Positions 27,710 to 37,894 of a stretch of 64,000 nucleotides of DNA are shown here, one piece after another. Each line of letters opens with the position of its first letter. Position 1 is the stretch's first letter. The notes under the pieces were generated by a model. The model saw nothing but the letters and a program-made list of their open reading frames with translations. It had not been told where the DNA came from and ran no database searches. Position numbers and translations under genes: made by a program. This DNA is from Bacillus multifaciens. Its GTDB lineage: Bacteria; Bacillota; Bacilli; Bacillales; Bacillaceae_G. Location of the stretch: NCBI RefSeq assembly GCF_030756675.1, contig NZ_JAVBXD010000001.1, forward strand, positions 239,803 to 303,802. The letters run 5' to 3'.

Positions 27710-28413
27710 GATAAAACCTCCTCAATCATACGGATCTTCTCAAGTACTTCTTCACGCTTCGCTTTTGTCTCTTCTGTTTCTGTTGCACGCTCTAATTGCT
27801 TACAAATATTCTCAAAGTTTTTTCGTTCACTTTCCCATTTTTCTACAAACACTTCATTTTTCTCTTTCATTAAAAATGGTCCCATGAATAAAGCTTCTTC
27901 TTTTTTCTCTTTGTAAGGTGCTAGAACATCACCTTGTTCTCCTACTAAAATTTCGTAAATCTTTCCGTCTTCTTTTACGATTTTTTCTTTTATTAATTCC
28001 CAACCATTCTCAATAAACCATTCACGAATATGATGCGCGGCAATGTTTGGTTGTAAAATTAAACGAGTTACACCCTTCAGCTTCTCTTTTCCATTTTCTA
28101 AAATATCACGAATTAATGCACCGCCCATACCTGCAATTGTAATGACATCTACTTCGCCTGGCGTGATGACCTCTAAACCATTCCCTTTACGTACGCTCAC
28201 TTTATTTTGCAATCCGCATTCTGCTACTGTAGCTTGTGCAGAACGAAATGGACCTTCTACAACCTCTCCTGCTACTGCCTGCACGGCAATATGATGTAAA
28301 ATTGTATAGCAAGGCAAATAAGCATGATCCGAACCAATATCTGCAACAGTGGAACCCGCTGGAATTTCAAGTGCCACTTCTTCTAATCGTTTTGAAAGCT
28401 TTACTTCATTCAT
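27706..28413 (-). CDS. trmK: tRNA (adenine(22)-N1)-methyltransferase TrmK
   Basis: Methylates N1 of A22 in tRNA. 235 residues: Rossmann SAM-binding domain with GSTVADIGSDHAYLP (about 20-34) and DVITIAGMGGALIRDIL, then a coiled-coil C-terminal region of about 70 charged residues. First gene of trmK-yqfO. In B. subtilis the gene (yqfN) follows sigA-cccA in the same order. Confidence 0.92.
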   Translation of the reverse strand: MNEVKLSKRLEEVALEIPAGSTVADIGSDHAYLPCYTILHHIAVQAVAGEVVEGPFRSAQATVAECGLQNKVSVRKGNGLEVITPGEVDVITIAGMGGALIRDILENGKEKLKGVTRLILQPNIAAHHIREWFIENGWELIKEKIVKEDGKIYEILVGEQGDVLAPYKEKKEEALFMGPFLMKEKNEVFVEKWESERKNFENICKQLERATETEETKAKREEVLEKIRMIEEVLS

Positions 28414-28542
28414 TTATTTCTATTGCTCCTTCTCTTTCAGTCTGTCTCCATGATAAAGAATTTATAGTTGTGATTGCAAGTAGATAAATCATTTTACTCT
28501 GTTTATAAACCATTTATTTTTAAATTCAATGTTTGGGTACAC

Positions 28543-28573
28543 AAAAAAGCTCTTTACTTAAACGTAAAGAGCT
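28543..28573 (-). terminator. terminator of cccA
   Basis: AGCTCTTTAC / GTAAAGAGCT stem with T run on the minus strand, 16 bp after the cccA stop. Confidence 0.88.
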
Positions 28574-28589
28574 ACTATGTAATCCACTA

Positions 28590-28949
28590 TTACTTTTTCT
28601 TTGATAGCCAATCCGCCACTTTAGATGCTTGATCCGCCGGAATAATACCTGGTGGCATATTTCCTTTTCCTTTTACAATTACTTCTTGGATTTGATCTTT
28701 CGAAAGCTTGCCGCCAACTTTTTGTAAATTAGGACCAACCGCCCCCTGCAATTGATCACCATGACAACTTGTACAACTTTGTTTTACAATCTCTTCTGGT
28801 TTTGCTGCTGTTTGTGTCGTTTTTCCTCCGTTTTTCTTCGCGTCAGCTAGTTCCTTTGATTTATGCATGCCTTGAAATGAAAATACAAACATAACAATAA
28901 TTCCCAATACAGCAATAAGAGCAAATGGAATTAACGGATTACGCTTCAT
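28590..28949 (-). CDS. cccA: membrane-anchored cytochrome c550
   Basis: 119 residues: one N-terminal transmembrane anchor (about 7-26), a Lys/Thr-rich linker, and a small c-type domain outside the membrane. Haem attaches at Cys59-x-x-Cys62-His63 (SCTSCHGDQ), with Met98 in GNMPPGI as the other axial ligand. It carries electrons in the respiratory chain toward cytochrome c oxidase. AGAGGGGGAAAAAG precedes the start. The 340 bp upstream (28950-29287) are AT-rich and should hold the promoter; I see no gene there. Confidence 0.93.
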   Translation of the reverse strand: MKRNPLIPFALIAVLGIIVMFVFSFQGMHKSKELADAKKNGGKTTQTAAKPEEIVKQSCTSCHGDQLQGAVGPNLQKVGGKLSKDQIQEVIVKGKGNMPPGIIPADQASKVADWLSKKK

Positions 28950-29287
28950 TTTTTCTTTTTCCCCCTCTACATCCCCTAATAGTTTGATGATTCAGTCATT
29001 TCTATTGTACTTGAAAACAATCTACCAGAAAAGACCAAACTAAAATAAGTCAAAAACATTCCGTATATTCAATTAATTATCCCACTACAAATTCACGTAG
29101 TTTTTTGCTAAATATCAACTTTTCTCATCATAAACAGTTACATTCTCCACATATTTTTGTTAAGAATACACGAAATTAATCGAAAAATCGAAAAATGACT
29201 ATTTGCAAATCAAAAGACAATTCTGTAAAATAAATTACAAGAATTGTAATCGCTACTGACAAATAAAGTTTAACAAAAATTAACAAA

Positions 29288-29324
29288 AGAAAAAAGTTTA
29301 CTTCACATTAATGAAGTAAACTTT
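29288..29324 (-). terminator. terminator of sigA
   Basis: AGTTTACTTCA / TGAAGTAAACT stem with T-rich tail on the minus strand, 11 bp after the sigA stop. Confidence 0.88.
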
Positions 29325-29334
29325 ACACAAAGCT

Positions 29335-30456
29335 CTATTCTAAGAAATCTTTCAAACGTTTGCTACGGCTTGGGTGTCTTAATTTACGAAGCGCTTTTGC
29401 TTCAATTTGACGAATACGCTCTCTCGTAACGCCGAATACTTTTCCAACTTCTTCAAGCGTACGAGTTCGTCCATCGTCTAAACCGAAGCGAAGACGAAGA
29501 ACATTTTCTTCACGATCTGTTAATGTATCTAGTACATCTTCTAATTGTTCTTTTAATAATTCATACGCTGCGTGATCTGCAGGAGATGTTGCTTCTTGGT
29601 CTTCAATAAAGTCACCTAAATGAGAGTCATCCTCTTCACCAATTGGTGTTTCAAGAGATACAGGCTCTTGTGCAATCTTTAAGATTTCGCGTACTTTTTC
29701 AGGAGCAAGATCCATTTCTTCACCAATTTCTTCTGGAGATGGCTCACGACCTAAATCTTGTAATAATTGACGTTGAACACGAATCAATTTATTAATTGTT
29801 TCAACCATATGAACTGGTATACGAATTGTTCTTGCTTGGTCCGCAATTGCACGTGTAATGGCTTGACGAATCCACCACGTTGCATACGTACTAAATTTAT
29901 ATCCTTTGCGGTAATCAAACTTTTCAACTGCTTTAATTAGACCCATATTTCCTTCTTGAATTAAGTCTAGGAAAAGCATACCGCGGCCAACATAACGTTT
30001 TGCAATACTTACAACTAGACGTAAGTTTGCTTCTGCAAGACGGCGTTTCGCTTCTTCATCGCCTTCTTCAATACGTTTTGCAAGAGCAATTTCTTCTTCA
30101 GCAGATAGTAAGTCAACACGACCGATTTCTTTTAAGTACATACGAACAGGATCATTAATTTTTACACCTGGCGGTACACTTAAATCGTTTAAGTCAAACT
30201 CTTCTTCAGCTTTGGCTAATTGACGAGTATTTGGATCTTCATCGCTGTCGCCAACTAAATCGATTCCTTGTTCACCTAAATATTCATAATATTCATCCAT
30301 TTGATCGGATTCAATATCAAATCCGCTCATGCGTTCTGCAATCTCTTCATATGTAAGAACGCCACGTTTTTTTCCGAGCTCTGTGAGTTGCTCTTTCACT
30401 TGCTCAAGTGTCATATCAGTTTCAATTTGTTTAGAACGAGCTGGTTTATCAGCCAT
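29335..30456 (-). CDS. sigA: RNA polymerase primary sigma factor SigA
   Basis: Housekeeping sigma factor, 373 residues. Region 1.1 is the acidic N-terminus (to about 90), region 1.2 includes [12 protein letters not shown], region 2 has [19 protein letters not shown] and the -10-recognising [13 protein letters not shown], region 3 spans [14 protein letters not shown], and region 4.2 has the -35-reading helix [34 protein letters not shown] precedes the start. It is 59 bp downstream of dnaG in the classical macromolecular synthesis order. Confidence 0.98.
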   Translation of the reverse strand: MADKPARSKQIETDMTLEQVKEQLTELGKKRGVLTYEEIAERMSGFDIESDQMDEYYEYLGEQGIDLVGDSDEDPNTRQLAKAEEEFDLNDLSVPPGVKINDPVRMYLKEIGRVDLLSAEEEIALAKRIEEGDEEAKRRLAEANLRLVVSIAKRYVGRGMLFLDLIQEGNMGLIKAVEKFDYRKGYKFSTYATWWIRQAITRAIADQARTIRIPVHMVETINKLIRVQRQLLQDLGREPSPEEIGEEMDLAPEKVREILKIAQEPVSLETPIGEEDDSHLGDFIEDQEATSPADHAAYELLKEQLEDVLDTLTDREENVLRLRFGLDDGRTRTLEEVGKVFGVTRERIRQIEAKALRKLRHPSRSKRLKDFLE

Positions 30457-30515
30457 TTGTTCCCCTCCTTACGCGAGATACAAACAATGATTATAGTAAG
30501 TTTTTATACAAAAAG

Positions 30516-32312
30516 CTATTTTCTTGCTTTTCGTTTTTGCAAATATTCTTGGAAAAATCGTGCTGCTGCTAAATGATCTTCTTTTTCCATTTGCTTTAGC
30601 ATAAAAATATTTTCCATCTTCTTTAACTTTTGCTTATGCCGACGCAGCGCGTCTACATTGCCATGAAGTAATTCTTCTGAGAACTCAGGATTAATCATTT
30701 CATCTGTTGAAATATTAGTTACAATATTTTTCAGCTTTTCATCAGAAAGCCAACTTAGAAAGTTTGCGACTGACGGTTCATTTCCCTTTTCATAATATGC
30801 GTATAGCTCATATAAAATCCCTTTATGTTCTTCTGTATGAAAATCTTCTATATGAGGTTCGATACGAAAGGCGATATCTTCACTCTGCAACATGTGATAA
30901 ATAAGCTCTCTTTCAGCTCTTTCAAAACCAGAAAATTTCGGCTTCACATGAACAATTTGAGAAGGCTGTGCAATTGGCTTTGTCTGTTTTTGCTGTACCT
31001 TTTGTTCTTTGCGATATTGGTGCAATTGCCCCAGCAGTGTTTCCATTGAGTAAGCAAATTCCTGTGACAATGCCTTCAAATACGATTCCGCTTGCATTGC
31101 ATCTTGCAATGACGCTAACTCTTTTAAAACACTTTTCACATAAGCTTCTTTTCCAGACTCATCTTGCAAATTTTTCCCTAAACGAAGATAATTTATTTTA
31201 AATCCAACAAAACTTATACTTGCCTGTACAAGTTTTTGAAACGCTGTTGTTCCATAACGCTGTACATACTCGTCAGGGTCTAATTTATCTGGCATAGAGA
31301 CAACTTTCACTTCACAACCGGTTTGCAATAACAATTGTCCTGCTTTCATTGTTGCTTCTTGTCCTGCTTTATCACCATCATAGCAAAGAACAACAGTTTC
31401 AACATTACGCCGCAAAAGCTTTGCCTGTTCCTCAGTTAAAGCAGTTCCCATCGTAGCAACAGATTCTTCAATCCCACTTTTCACAGCAGCTAAAACATCC
31501 GCATATCCTTCAAAGAGAAGAACTTGTCCTCGTTTTCGAATAAATGACCTTGCTTGATGAAAGTTATATAGCAACTTGCTTTTATGAAAAATAGGTGTCT
31601 CTGGACTATTTAAATACTTAGGCGTATCATCTCCTAATGCCCGTCCACTAAAAGCAGCTACTTTCCCTTGCAGTGTATGAATTGGAAATATAACTCGTCC
31701 ACGAAAACGATCATGATAACTGCCATCCTTCTCACTGCGAACAAGTAATCCAGCTTGCTCCATGACAGCAGGTGAAAAACCTCGTTTTTGTAAGATTTTT
31801 GCCGCTGCATCCCAAGCAGGGGTGGCGTATCCAATTTCAAACTTTACAATCATTTCTTTTGTAATACCTCGCTCTAGTAAATACGCAAGCGGCTGTTTTC
31901 CTTCTTCTGTATTTACTAAGAGATGATGATAATACTTTTTCAAAAGCTCGTGGGCTTGCACCATAATCGTGCTATCATCAGATATATTTTGTGTTTGCTC
32001 TAGTTCTGATGTAAAGTTAGCAACAGGAATACCATTTCGCTCACCTAATTTTTGCGCAGCTTCCGTAAAAGACAGTCCGTCTATTTTCATTAAGAAAGAA
32101 AAAACATTTCCTCCTTCTCCACACCCAAAGCAATGAAAAATTTGCTTATCAGCGGAAACAGAAAACGACGGTGAGTTTTCGCCATGGAAAGGACAAAGCC
32201 CAAAATAATTTCGACCTTGTTTTTTTAGCTGTACATATTCACCAATCACTTCAACAATATCAGATGATGTACGAATTTGCTCTACAACTTCTTCGGGAAT
32301 TCTGTTCCCCAT
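30516..32312 (-). CDS. dnaG: DNA primase DnaG
   Basis: Synthesises RNA primers at the replication fork. 598 residues: N-terminal CHC2 zinc ribbon with Cys40, His43, Cys61 and Cys64; the catalytic core with TOPRIM motifs (LLFEGYADVLA and LCYDGDKAGQEA); and a helicase-binding C-terminal domain (about 450-598). A basic tail KRKARK closes it. Directly upstream of sigA and downstream of yqxD on the same strand. Confidence 0.97.
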   Translation of the reverse strand: MGNRIPEEVVEQIRTSSDIVEVIGEYVQLKKQGRNYFGLCPFHGENSPSFSVSADKQIFHCFGCGEGGNVFSFLMKIDGLSFTEAAQKLGERNGIPVANFTSELEQTQNISDDSTIMVQAHELLKKYYHHLLVNTEEGKQPLAYLLERGITKEMIVKFEIGYATPAWDAAAKILQKRGFSPAVMEQAGLLVRSEKDGSYHDRFRGRVIFPIHTLQGKVAAFSGRALGDDTPKYLNSPETPIFHKSKLLYNFHQARSFIRKRGQVLLFEGYADVLAAVKSGIEESVATMGTALTEEQAKLLRRNVETVVLCYDGDKAGQEATMKAGQLLLQTGCEVKVVSMPDKLDPDEYVQRYGTTAFQKLVQASISFVGFKINYLRLGKNLQDESGKEAYVKSVLKELASLQDAMQAESYLKALSQEFAYSMETLLGQLHQYRKEQKVQQKQTKPIAQPSQIVHVKPKFSGFERAERELIYHMLQSEDIAFRIEPHIEDFHTEEHKGILYELYAYYEKGNEPSVANFLSWLSDEKLKNIVTNISTDEMINPEFSEELLHGNVDALRRHKQKLKKMENIFMLKQMEKEDHLAAARFFQEYLQKRKARK

Positions 32313-32350
32313 AACTCCATCTCCGTGTCGTATTTTGTATTCGATACAAA

Positions 32351-32809
32351 TTACAAGATTCCTTTATAATTCGACAATATTTTTTCTAAATTTGCCAAAA
32401 AACATTGTCGATCGCGTTTAGAAAAGGCTTTTGGCCCTTTTGTAAAGGTTCCTTGTCTGCGTAACTTCGCAGATACGTATCGACTATATAAAATTGTATC
32501 CATATGCTCATCGGTCACAATTGTGCCGCGCGGAGATAATACATAAACTCCTTTTTTGACAAGAAGACCAGCAAGTCCCATATCCTGTGTGATAACGAGA
32601 TTTCCTGCTTCTGCACGCTGATAGATATAAAAATCCACCTCGTCTTGCGCAGAATCTACATATATCCAATTTCCCTTCTGACTTCTTGACTGATGGGCGT
32701 AGGATGCGATAAACCAAATATCGACATGAAATTTTGCACCGACGCGCATAATTTCTTCCTTCACTGGACATGCATCTGCATCAACATAAATTCGAGTGAT
32801 GTTTTGCAT
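32351..32809 (-). CDS. yqxD: YaiI/YqxD family protein (DUF188)
   Basis: A 152-residue soluble protein beginning with IYVDADACPVKEEI near residue 6, the family signature, with DMGLAGLLVKKG and LSPRGTIVTDEHMD further on. The fold is PIN-like; activity is unproven. It is the usual neighbour of dnaG in Bacillus. The 254-bp gap beyond it to ppsR holds only the ppsR terminator that I can recognise. Confidence 0.9.
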   Translation of the reverse strand: MQNITRIYVDADACPVKEEIMRVGAKFHVDIWFIASYAHQSRSQKGNWIYVDSAQDEVDFYIYQRAEAGNLVITQDMGLAGLLVKKGVYVLSPRGTIVTDEHMDTILYSRYVSAKLRRQGTFTKGPKAFSKRDRQCFLANLEKILSNYKGIL

Positions 32810-33033
32810 ATTTCTCTATTCTACATCCCTTCTGTGAATCCTTCCATAATGTGCGTTTTCTTGTTCAGATTTTTGTCGATTTTACGTAAAAGCATGTCCT
32901 TTACAAAACCTATCACTAGTTTATTCTGAAAAATTGAAGTCTAAACGTAAAATGAATGTTTTTATCACAATTTTTTATTATAATACATTTTTCTAAACTT
33001 AGCTACATGTCCTTTTAATTTTTATAGTGAGTG

Positions 33034-33065
33034 AAAAAAGCACATTCACCTTTGGTAAATGTGCT
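33034..33065 (-). terminator. terminator of ppsR
   Basis: AGCACATTTACC / GGTGAATGTGCT stem (one G-U) with TTTTTT on the minus strand; the stem includes part of the ppsR stop codon. Confidence 0.88.
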
Positions 33066-33876
33066 AAAACATTTTTTGGTTTTGCACTGCATTCACAATA
33101 ATATTTGCCGTTTCTTCAATTGCCTTATTCGATACATCGATAACCGGGCAACCTATTCTACTTACAATCCGTTCAAAGTGTTTAATCTCTTCTTTAATAC
33201 GTTCAATGTTTGCATAATTTGCTCCATCACTTAATCCAAGAGATTTTAAACGTTCTTTGCGAATATGATTTAATTTATCAGGCGTTATTTTTAACCCAAA
33301 ACATTTTTCTTTCGGCACATGGTATAATTCTTCTGGCGGATCCACTTCCGGTACGAGCGGGACGTTAGCAACCTTTAATCGCTTATTATGTGCTAAGTAT
33401 TGCGAAAGCGGTGTTTTCGATGTACGCGAAATTCCAATTAATACAATATCTGCTTTTAAAAGACCTCGTGAATCTCTACCATCGTCATATTTTACAGCAA
33501 ATTCAATTGCCTCAATTTTTTTGAAATACTCTTCATCCAGCTTTCGTACAACCCCTGGCTCATATCTTGGAGTTTGTTTTGTTACATCTTCAATTTGATC
33601 GATAAGAGGACCGATAATATCATAAACTTCTACGCCTTCTTTTTCTGCTTCTTCTCGTAAATACTTTCGCATATTAGGCTTTACTAACGTAAAACAAATA
33701 AGAGCATTATTACTTTTGGCGATAGAAATAACTTCTTTTAACGTCCCTGTATCTTCTACATATGGCACACGTCTAATATCCGGAGCAAATGGAAATTGCC
33801 CCATCGCTGCTCGAACAACTAAATCAGCTGTTTCTCCAACTGAATCAGATACGACATATACGATTTTACTATTCAT
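33064..33876 (-). CDS. ppsR: pyruvate phosphate dikinase regulatory protein (bifunctional kinase/phosphorylase)
   Basis: 270 residues of the DUF299 family, which ADP-dependently phosphorylates and Pi-dependently dephosphorylates PPDK (or PEP synthase). The P-loop is GISRTSKT within [18 protein letters not shown] (about residue 150); [15 protein letters not shown] marks the N-terminus. It is 29 bp downstream of ccpN, as in B. subtilis (yqzB-yqfL), where YqfL modulates CcpN activity in gluconeogenic control. No PPDK gene is in the window. Confidence 0.92.
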   Translation of the reverse strand: MNSKIVYVVSDSVGETADLVVRAAMGQFPFAPDIRRVPYVEDTGTLKEVISIAKSNNALICFTLVKPNMRKYLREEAEKEGVEVYDIIGPLIDQIEDVTKQTPRYEPGVVRKLDEEYFKKIEAIEFAVKYDDGRDSRGLLKADIVLIGISRTSKTPLSQYLAHNKRLKVANVPLVPEVDPPEELYHVPKEKCFGLKITPDKLNHIRKERLKSLGLSDGANYANIERIKEEIKHFERIVSRIGCPVIDVSNKAIEETANIIVNAVQNQKMF

Positions 33877-33905
33877 TGCATTACCTCACTTTAAACGAAT
33901 TGCCT

Positions 33906-34547
33906 TTACTCATGATTCACGAAATCAACGAATGCACGCGTAATATTTGTTTTTGTAATTCGACCAACAACTTCTAATCCCTGTTTCGTCTCTTTTACAA
34001 CCGGAACAGAGTCAATCTGCTTTTCTATTAACTCCATCGCAACATCATACAAGCTATCTTCCTTACGACACATCGTAACATTTGGCATTCTTGTCATAAT
34101 AATATTTACCGGTAATGACGTTAAATCCTGCTTTCCTAAGCTTGCTCTTAACAAATCTTTTCGCGAAACAACACCAACTAACAATGTATTTTGATCAACG
34201 ATAAATAAAGTGCCGACATCTTCTAAAAACATTGTACAAATCGCATCATATACCGAAACATTTTTATCAATCACAACTGGTCTAGATTGATAATCTTGTA
34301 CGATAATCTTCTTCACCGCTTCTGAAAGCAGTTGTCCACCTGTTTTTCCAGTGTAAAAATACCCAACACGAGGACGCGCTTCTAAATAGCCAGCCATCGT
34401 TAAAATAGCCAAATCTGGTCTTAGCGTTGCTCTCGTTAAATTTAGTTGCTCAGCAATCGCTTCCCCTGTAATTGGACCGTTGTCTTTTACAATCTGAATG
34501 ATATGTTCTTGGCGCTTATTCAGTTCTATGATAATCACCACCTTCAT
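33906..34547 (-). CDS. ccpN: CcpN-type repressor of gluconeogenesis (HTH + CBS)
   Basis: Represses gapB and pckA-type genes during glycolytic growth in B. subtilis. About 205-213 residues: N-terminal winged helix (ITGEAIAEQLNLTRATLRPDLAIL), then two CBS domains (about 80-135 and 145-205; VGTLFIVDQNTLLVGVVSRKDLL). The start is uncertain. The ATG at 34547 has no ribosome site; AAGGTGG lies inside the frame (34538-34544), so translation may start at an ATT, ATC or ATA codon (34535, 34532, 34529) or at GTG 34538. Coupled to ppsR downstream. Confidence 0.9.
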   Translation of the reverse strand: MKVVIIIELNKRQEHIIQIVKDNGPITGEAIAEQLNLTRATLRPDLAILTMAGYLEARPRVGYFYTGKTGGQLLSEAVKKIIVQDYQSRPVVIDKNVSVYDAICTMFLEDVGTLFIVDQNTLLVGVVSRKDLLRASLGKQDLTSLPVNIIMTRMPNVTMCRKEDSLYDVAMELIEKQIDSVPVVKETKQGLEVVGRITKTNITRAFVDFVNHE

Positions 34548-34643
34548 TACAAAACGAAAAAAGTTATACTATCTCTTAAATATTATATACTAAATATATC
34601 ATTCGAAAAAGAAAGTATGTAAAAAGGACCCGAATACGGTCCC

Positions 34644-35390
34644 TTATATTTGAAATTTATCAAGTTGATCTAAAAAACGTCTTGATTTCAAATATATCCC
34701 ACAGTATTCATCATAATACATATTCAATACTGTGCGCATTTGTTTTTTTGTTTCTGCTTTCACAGAGACATTTCCAAGACGAGCTAAGTCGAAATGATAA
34801 AATAACCTAAGCAGCTTGTGAATAGCTTCGCTAATTGAAATACGGTACGGATCTTGCTCAGCGTGATATTTACACAGAAAGCCGCCTTCTCTAATGGAAA
34901 AGGCGACAAAGTCTGTTGACTGATGACAAATTGCACATGTATCAAAGTATGGGTTAAGCCCTAAAACTGGCAACATCTTCGTTTGATAGATTAGCGCTAA
35001 AATTTCCGGGTCAACCCCTTCGCTCATATAATGCAACGTTTGATATAACATTTCGAATAAATACGGATTATGTTTTTTCTCTTCTGTCGCTTTATCAGTC
35101 AACTCAACAATAAATGACGCATAAGCAGTTAAAAATAAATCTTCACGAATTTCTCTCATAGAAGAAATAATCTCACCTTGCTGCAATGTTCCTAAACCAG
35201 AACCCATTTGAATAAGAAATTGGCCATGAGTTAATAATTGAGAAATGGATGACAATCTGCTTTTAGGCTTTTTAGCACCTCTCGCCATCGCACTAACTTT
35301 CCCTAATTCACGAGAAAATATAGTTACAATTTTGTTTGTTTCTCCATAATCAATCGTTCGAATGACTATTCCCTCAATTTTTTGAAACAT
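34644..35390 (-). CDS. recO: DNA repair protein RecO
   Basis: Recombination mediator that anneals ssDNA and loads RecA with RecF/RecR. 248 residues: N-terminal OB fold ([22 protein letters not shown]), helical C-terminal part with a four-cysteine zinc site (CAICH ... FLCKYH region). The start at 35390 fits GGATGGTGACGAAC; the extension to 35417 contains that site. Followed by ccpN without glyQ/glyS, which separate these genes in B. subtilis. Confidence 0.94.
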   Translation of the reverse strand: MFQKIEGIVIRTIDYGETNKIVTIFSRELGKVSAMARGAKKPKSRLSSISQLLTHGQFLIQMGSGLGTLQQGEIISSMREIREDLFLTAYASFIVELTDKATEEKKHNPYLFEMLYQTLHYMSEGVDPEILALIYQTKMLPVLGLNPYFDTCAICHQSTDFVAFSIREGGFLCKYHAEQDPYRISISEAIHKLLRLFYHFDLARLGNVSVKAETKKQMRTVLNMYYDEYCGIYLKSRRFLDQLDKFQI

Positions 35391-35423
35391 GTTCGTCACC
35401 ATCCAAGGTTCGAACAAAATGGG

Positions 35424-35567
35424 TTAGGAAATTGGAGAATCTAGCTCTACTTGTATTTCTTCATGCTGCTGCATTTCATCTTCTACATTTTTTTCCATTT
35501 CCTTCAAAAGAAGATACGTTTCAATGCTTCCTGTTTTCGAGAAAACTTTCCAGGTAAAATCTAACAT
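35424..35567 (-). CDS. yqzL: YqzL-like small protein
   Basis: 47 residues, MLDFTWKVFSKTGSIETYLL at the start and an acidic Glu/Gln-rich tail. YqzL-family proteins lie between era and recO in bacilli, as here. AAGGTGGATTCTT precedes the ATG. Function unknown. Too short for ordinary ORF cut-offs, but start, site and context agree. Confidence 0.82.
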   Translation of the reverse strand: MLDFTWKVFSKTGSIETYLLLKEMEKNVEDEMQQHEEIQVELDSPIS

Positions 35568-35680
35568 AAGAATCCACCTTTCTCAGTGAGCGTTTCTGTA
35601 ATCCAATTTCTTTCTTTGCTATTAAAATGACCCATTTTGTTCATTTTCATGTGAGAAAAATTTTTCTAAATTATACAGCT

Positions 35681-35718
35681 TTTATCCCGCAATTTGCGGG
35701 CAGTAAAAACGTTTCACT

Positions 35719-35722
<4 letters not shown>
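35681..35722. repeat. minimal bcr1-type element on the era stop codon
   Basis: 42 bp: TTTAT, CCCGCAATTTGCGGG hairpin with GCAGTAA, then GTTTCAC and TTTAT. Only the two ends of the bcr1-type element remain. The right TTTAT (35718-35722) contains the era TAA stop on the minus strand. Confidence 0.75.
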
Positions 35723-37423
<1,701 letters not shown>

Positions 37424-37427
<4 letters not shown>

Positions 37428-37894
37428 CTAGCTAATCCAAATGCATCAAGAATTTCTTTTTGCTTTCCAAACATAACCTTCTCTTCTTCTTCCGTCATGT
37501 GATCGTAGCCAAGCAAATGTAAAAAGCCATGCACCGCTAAAAAACCAAGTTCACGATCAAAAGAATGGCCATATTCTTCAGCCTGCTCTTTCGCTCTCGG
37601 AATAGAAATAATAATATCACCTAACATGCGTGGCATTTCTACACCGACAATTTCCATTTCTCCTTCTCCCATATCTTCCATCGCAAAAGAAATTACGTCT
37701 GTTGGCTGATCTTTATCACGATATTCACGGTTAATTTCTTGAATACGTTCATTATTAACAAATGTAACCGAAAGCTCCGTTCCATCCTCTACAGATTCTA
37801 TCTCTGCAGCTTTTTCAACTAATTGTTGAATCAGCTCGACATACTCTTCTTTTACTTCTTCTGTTTCATCAAAAAAGTCAATTATTAACCCCAT
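37424..37894 (-). CDS. ybeY: endoribonuclease YbeY
   Basis: Zinc-dependent rRNA maturation and quality-control nuclease, 156 residues. The HxxxHxxxxxH site is [11 protein letters not shown] (about 118-128); [10 protein letters not shown] is the other family signature. Starts one base after the pgpH stop, so translation is coupled within the pgpH-ybeY-dgkA-cdd-era series. Confidence 0.95.

Noticed and set aside
32810-33033. Gene or riboswitch between yqxD and ppsR
   Set aside because: AT-rich, no frame with a ribosome site and no recognisable riboswitch elements.
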